Source: Flavobacteriales bacterium UBA1820 (GTDB taxonomy: Bacteria; Bacteroidota; Bacteroidia; Flavobacteriales; UBA1820). Taken from it: a stretch of 18,474 nucleotides of DNA. The notes beneath the pieces were generated by a model, which saw only the letters and a program-made list of their open reading frames with translations, had not been told where the DNA came from and did not search any database. Location of the stretch: the NCBI GenBank assembly GCA_002314265.1, contig DCEW01000029.1, forward strand, positions 1-18,474. Reading direction: 5' to 3'. Below are positions 16,695-18,474 of this stretch, piece by piece. Both the position numbers and the translations under genes were made by a program. Numbering within the stretch: the first letter of the stretch is position 1; each line of letters starts with the position of its first letter.

Positions 16695-17911
16695 CGATGA
16701 ACGAGAAGAAGAAACATCCGATCCTGGACACTCTGCGCGACATTTACCGATGCGCGGCGCAGGAAATGCGGGCCATATTCGGCGACATCGGCGTGATGAC
16801 CTTTATCTTCCTGGTCCCGCTGGCTTATCCTCTGCTCTACACGTTCCTCTATACCAACGAAACGGTACGCGAAGTGCCTACCGTGGCAGTGGACGAATCG
16901 CCCACGCCGCTGAGCCGCGAATTCATCCGCATGGTAGATGCCTCTCCGGATGTCAAGATCGCTTACCGCGCCGCCGACCTCACCCAGGCTCAGCAACTCC
17001 TAGCCCGCAAGAAAGCCTACGGCATCGTCTATATCCCGAGTGATTTCGAAAAGAAAATCGCCCGGGGAGAGCAGACGACCGTATCGCTGTACTGCGACAT
17101 GAGCAGCCTGCTATACTACAAAGCCCTGCTGGCCACCCTGACGGATGTCTCGCTCGAGATGGGACGGGAGATCGAGATCCAAAACATGGCCGGAGCCTCG
17201 CGCGAGGAAGAACTGACCAGTTCGATGCCGATCGAAAACCGCTGGACGACGATGTACAACGTCCACTCGGGATTTGCCGCGTTCCTGATCCCGGCCATCC
17301 TGATGGTCATCCTCCAGCAAACGATGCTGCTGGGCATCGGCATGACCACCGGCACGGCGCGGCAGGAGCGCAACCTGCGCAAACTCCTGGCCTCGCCCCG
17401 GGGAAGCATCCTCGATTCGATGGCGGGGCGAAGCGCCGCCTACACCCTGCTCTACATAGCCATCACAGCCTACATGATCGTCGTGGTGCCGGGTATCTTT
17501 TCGATCCCGCGCGTGGGAGACATGGGGACAAAAGTCCTTTTCCTGCTTCCCTACATCCTGTCCTGCACTTTCTTTGCGATGTTCCTCGCCAGCGGACTGC
17601 GCACCCGGGAGTCGTGCATGCCGGCCTTCGTCTTCACGTCGGTGCCTTTCCTGTTCATCTCGGGGGTTTCCTGGCCCATGGCCGCCGTCCCGACCGCATG
17701 GAAGATCGTGGGATGGTTCATCCCCTCCTCGCAAGCCATTCAGGGGTTTGTCAAGATAAACACGATGGGAGCCGACTTGGCGGACGTGCGGTTCGAATAC
17801 CTTTCGCTGTGGGCATTGACGCTCCTCTATGCGGGACTGACCTACTTGGCCTACCGACGGCTCCAACGGCGATACGGGACTCTTCCCCCGCTTAAATCCG
17901 CACAAAACTAA
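16691..17911 (+). CDS. ABC-2 type transporter permease (second of two)
   Basis: This 406-residue protein has the same design as its upstream partner. The first helix is at about 33-54 (GVMTFIFLVPLAYPLLYTFLY). A periplasmic domain opens with REVPTVAVDESPTPLSREFIRMVDASPDVK, and five C-terminal helices follow. The loop GTARQERNLRKLLASPRGS corresponds to the ABC-2 coupling loop, and FLFISGVSWPMAAVPTAWKIVGWFIPSSQAIQGFVKIN is a typical family ending. Its start overlaps the previous stop (ATGA), so the two are likely made in equal amounts and form a heterodimer in the inner membrane. A second ATG two codons later (16697) is an alternative start. mscL follows 21 bases after the stop. Confidence 0.92.
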   Translation: MTMNEKKKHPILDTLRDIYRCAAQEMRAIFGDIGVMTFIFLVPLAYPLLYTFLYTNETVREVPTVAVDESPTPLSREFIRMVDASPDVKIAYRAADLTQAQQLLARKKAYGIVYIPSDFEKKIARGEQTTVSLYCDMSSLLYYKALLATLTDVSLEMGREIEIQNMAGASREEELTSSMPIENRWTTMYNVHSGFAAFLIPAILMVILQQTMLLGIGMTTGTARQERNLRKLLASPRGSILDSMAGRSAAYTLLYIAITAYMIVVVPGIFSIPRVGDMGTKVLFLLPYILSCTFFAMFLASGLRTRESCMPAFVFTSVPFLFISGVSWPMAAVPTAWKIVGWFIPSSQAIQGFVKINTMGADLADVRFEYLSLWALTLLYAGLTYLAYRRLQRRYGTLPPLKSAQN

Positions 17912-17932
17912 AACTGCAAACCAAGACATACC

Positions 17933-18406
17933 ATGGGATTTATTCAAGAATTCAAAACATTCATCAGCCGAGGCAACGTCATCGACATGGCCGTGGGTGT
18001 TGTCATCGGTGCGGCCTTCGGAAAGATCGTCAATGCATTGGTGGCGCAAGTGATCATGCCGACCATCGGGTTCCTCACGGGGGGTATGGACTTTTCAGAC
18101 ATGGCCTGGACAATCCAGAAAGCCAACCCCGAGACGGGAAAAGCGGCCGTTTCGATCGGTTACGGGATGCTGATCCAAGTGACAATCGAGTTTCTGATCA
18201 TCGCGCTGTCCATCTTCCTGGTCATGAAACTGATCAACAAACTCAAGACTTCCTCCGAGCGGCTGGATTTCCTCAAGAAGAAAAATGCGGCCAAGGCTGC
18301 GGCTGACGCACCGGCCCCTGCTCCGGGACCGACGGCGCAGGAGAAACTGCTGAGCGAGATCCTCGACGAACTCCGCAAGGCCAACGGAGAAAAAGGGAAA
18401 GCATAA
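17933..18406 (+). CDS. mscL: Large-conductance mechanosensitive channel
   Basis: MscL opens when membrane tension rises and releases solutes during osmotic downshock. The 157-residue protein starts with the conserved amphipathic helix and first membrane helix ([31 protein letters not shown], about 7-37). [13 protein letters not shown] and a periplasmic loop follow, then TM2 (about 77-101). The C-terminal helix [17 protein letters not shown] (134-150) is linked by an Ala/Pro-rich stretch (119-133) that is longer than in E. coli MscL. It lies 21 bases after the second permease and may share its transcript. No promoter of its own was found in the short gap. Confidence 0.96.
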   Translation: MGFIQEFKTFISRGNVIDMAVGVVIGAAFGKIVNALVAQVIMPTIGFLTGGMDFSDMAWTIQKANPETGKAAVSIGYGMLIQVTIEFLIIALSIFLVMKLINKLKTSSERLDFLKKKNAAKAAADAPAPAPGPTAQEKLLSEILDELRKANGEKGKA

Positions 18407-18415
18407 CGGCTTTTT

Positions 18416-18430
18416 CTTACAGTCTGTAAG
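18416..18430. promoter_or_regulatory. 15-base palindrome just after mscL
   Basis: CTTACAG T CTGTAAG is an exact inverted repeat 10 bases after the mscL stop. It could fold as a 5-bp hairpin with a 5-base loop, but it has T bases before rather than after it, so it is a poor plus-strand terminator. The function is not known. Confidence 0.3.
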
Positions 18431-18445
18431 CACAAACGCGAAGGG

Positions 18446-18474
18446 GGGCGGGCAAGCGGTGCGCCTACGGCGCA
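18446..18474 (+). repeat. Dispersed-repeat candidate (right copy): 13-base motif plus hairpin
   Basis: GGGCGGGCAAGCG (18446-18458) is identical to the motif at 26-38 on the other strand. It is followed after one base by a perfect hairpin TGCGCC TAC GGCGCA (18460-18474) that ends at the last base of the window. As at the left end, it lies downstream of a gene stop codon and points outward. The stems differ in sequence, but both have 3-base loops. Confidence 0.5.

Overview
The window looks like chromosomal DNA from a GC-rich member of the Bacteroidales. A Rikenellaceae or Alistipes-like genome would fit, but that level is an inference from base composition and gene style only. Several intergenic regions carry Bacteroidetes-type promoter boxes (TTTG about 19-22 bases before TAnnTTTG). 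The gene content also fits: an outer-membrane barrel protein with an N-terminal carboxypeptidase-regulatory-like domain, a TolC/HlyD/ABC-2 permease export cluster, and proteins with a Bacteroidetes-style secretion signal. No phage, insertion sequence, CRISPR array, tRNA or rRNA was seen.

Layout. Positions 51-5950 are on the minus strand: gyrA, then a secreted TPR protein with its own promoter and a strong terminator, then murF followed closely by a small EamA-type membrane protein. A divergent promoter region (5951-6120) separates gyrA from purA on the plus strand. A GT4-type glycosyltransferase follows purA at short distance. A convergent gap (8677-8846) leads to a minus-strand pair, marC followed by a TonB-dependent-receptor-like barrel protein. 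A second divergent region (11896-12175) holds a promoter for marC and a promoter with a perfect 16-bp palindrome for a TetR-family gene.

Positions 12176-17911 form an apparent efflux operon on the plus strand: TetR regulator, TolC-like outer-membrane channel (4-base overlap), HlyD-like periplasmic adaptor, and two ABC-2 permeases (4-base overlap). The arrangement resembles CecR-YbhGFSR of enteric bacteria, but a TolC gene is present and no ATPase gene is. The mechanosensitive channel gene mscL follows 21 bases later in the same direction.

How the genes fit together. Most of the window is housekeeping: cell-wall precursor synthesis (murF), DNA topology (gyrA), AMP synthesis (purA) and osmotic safety valve (mscL). 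The accessory part is the envelope export system and the barrel protein. I see no clear new biological system. The observations most worth checking are: a 13-base motif followed by a short hairpin that occurs in inverted orientation at both extreme ends of the window; the candidate TetR operator; the absent ATPase in the export cluster; a 9-G tract just before the EamA start; and small TTTTG/CAAAA palindromes recurring in intergenic regions.
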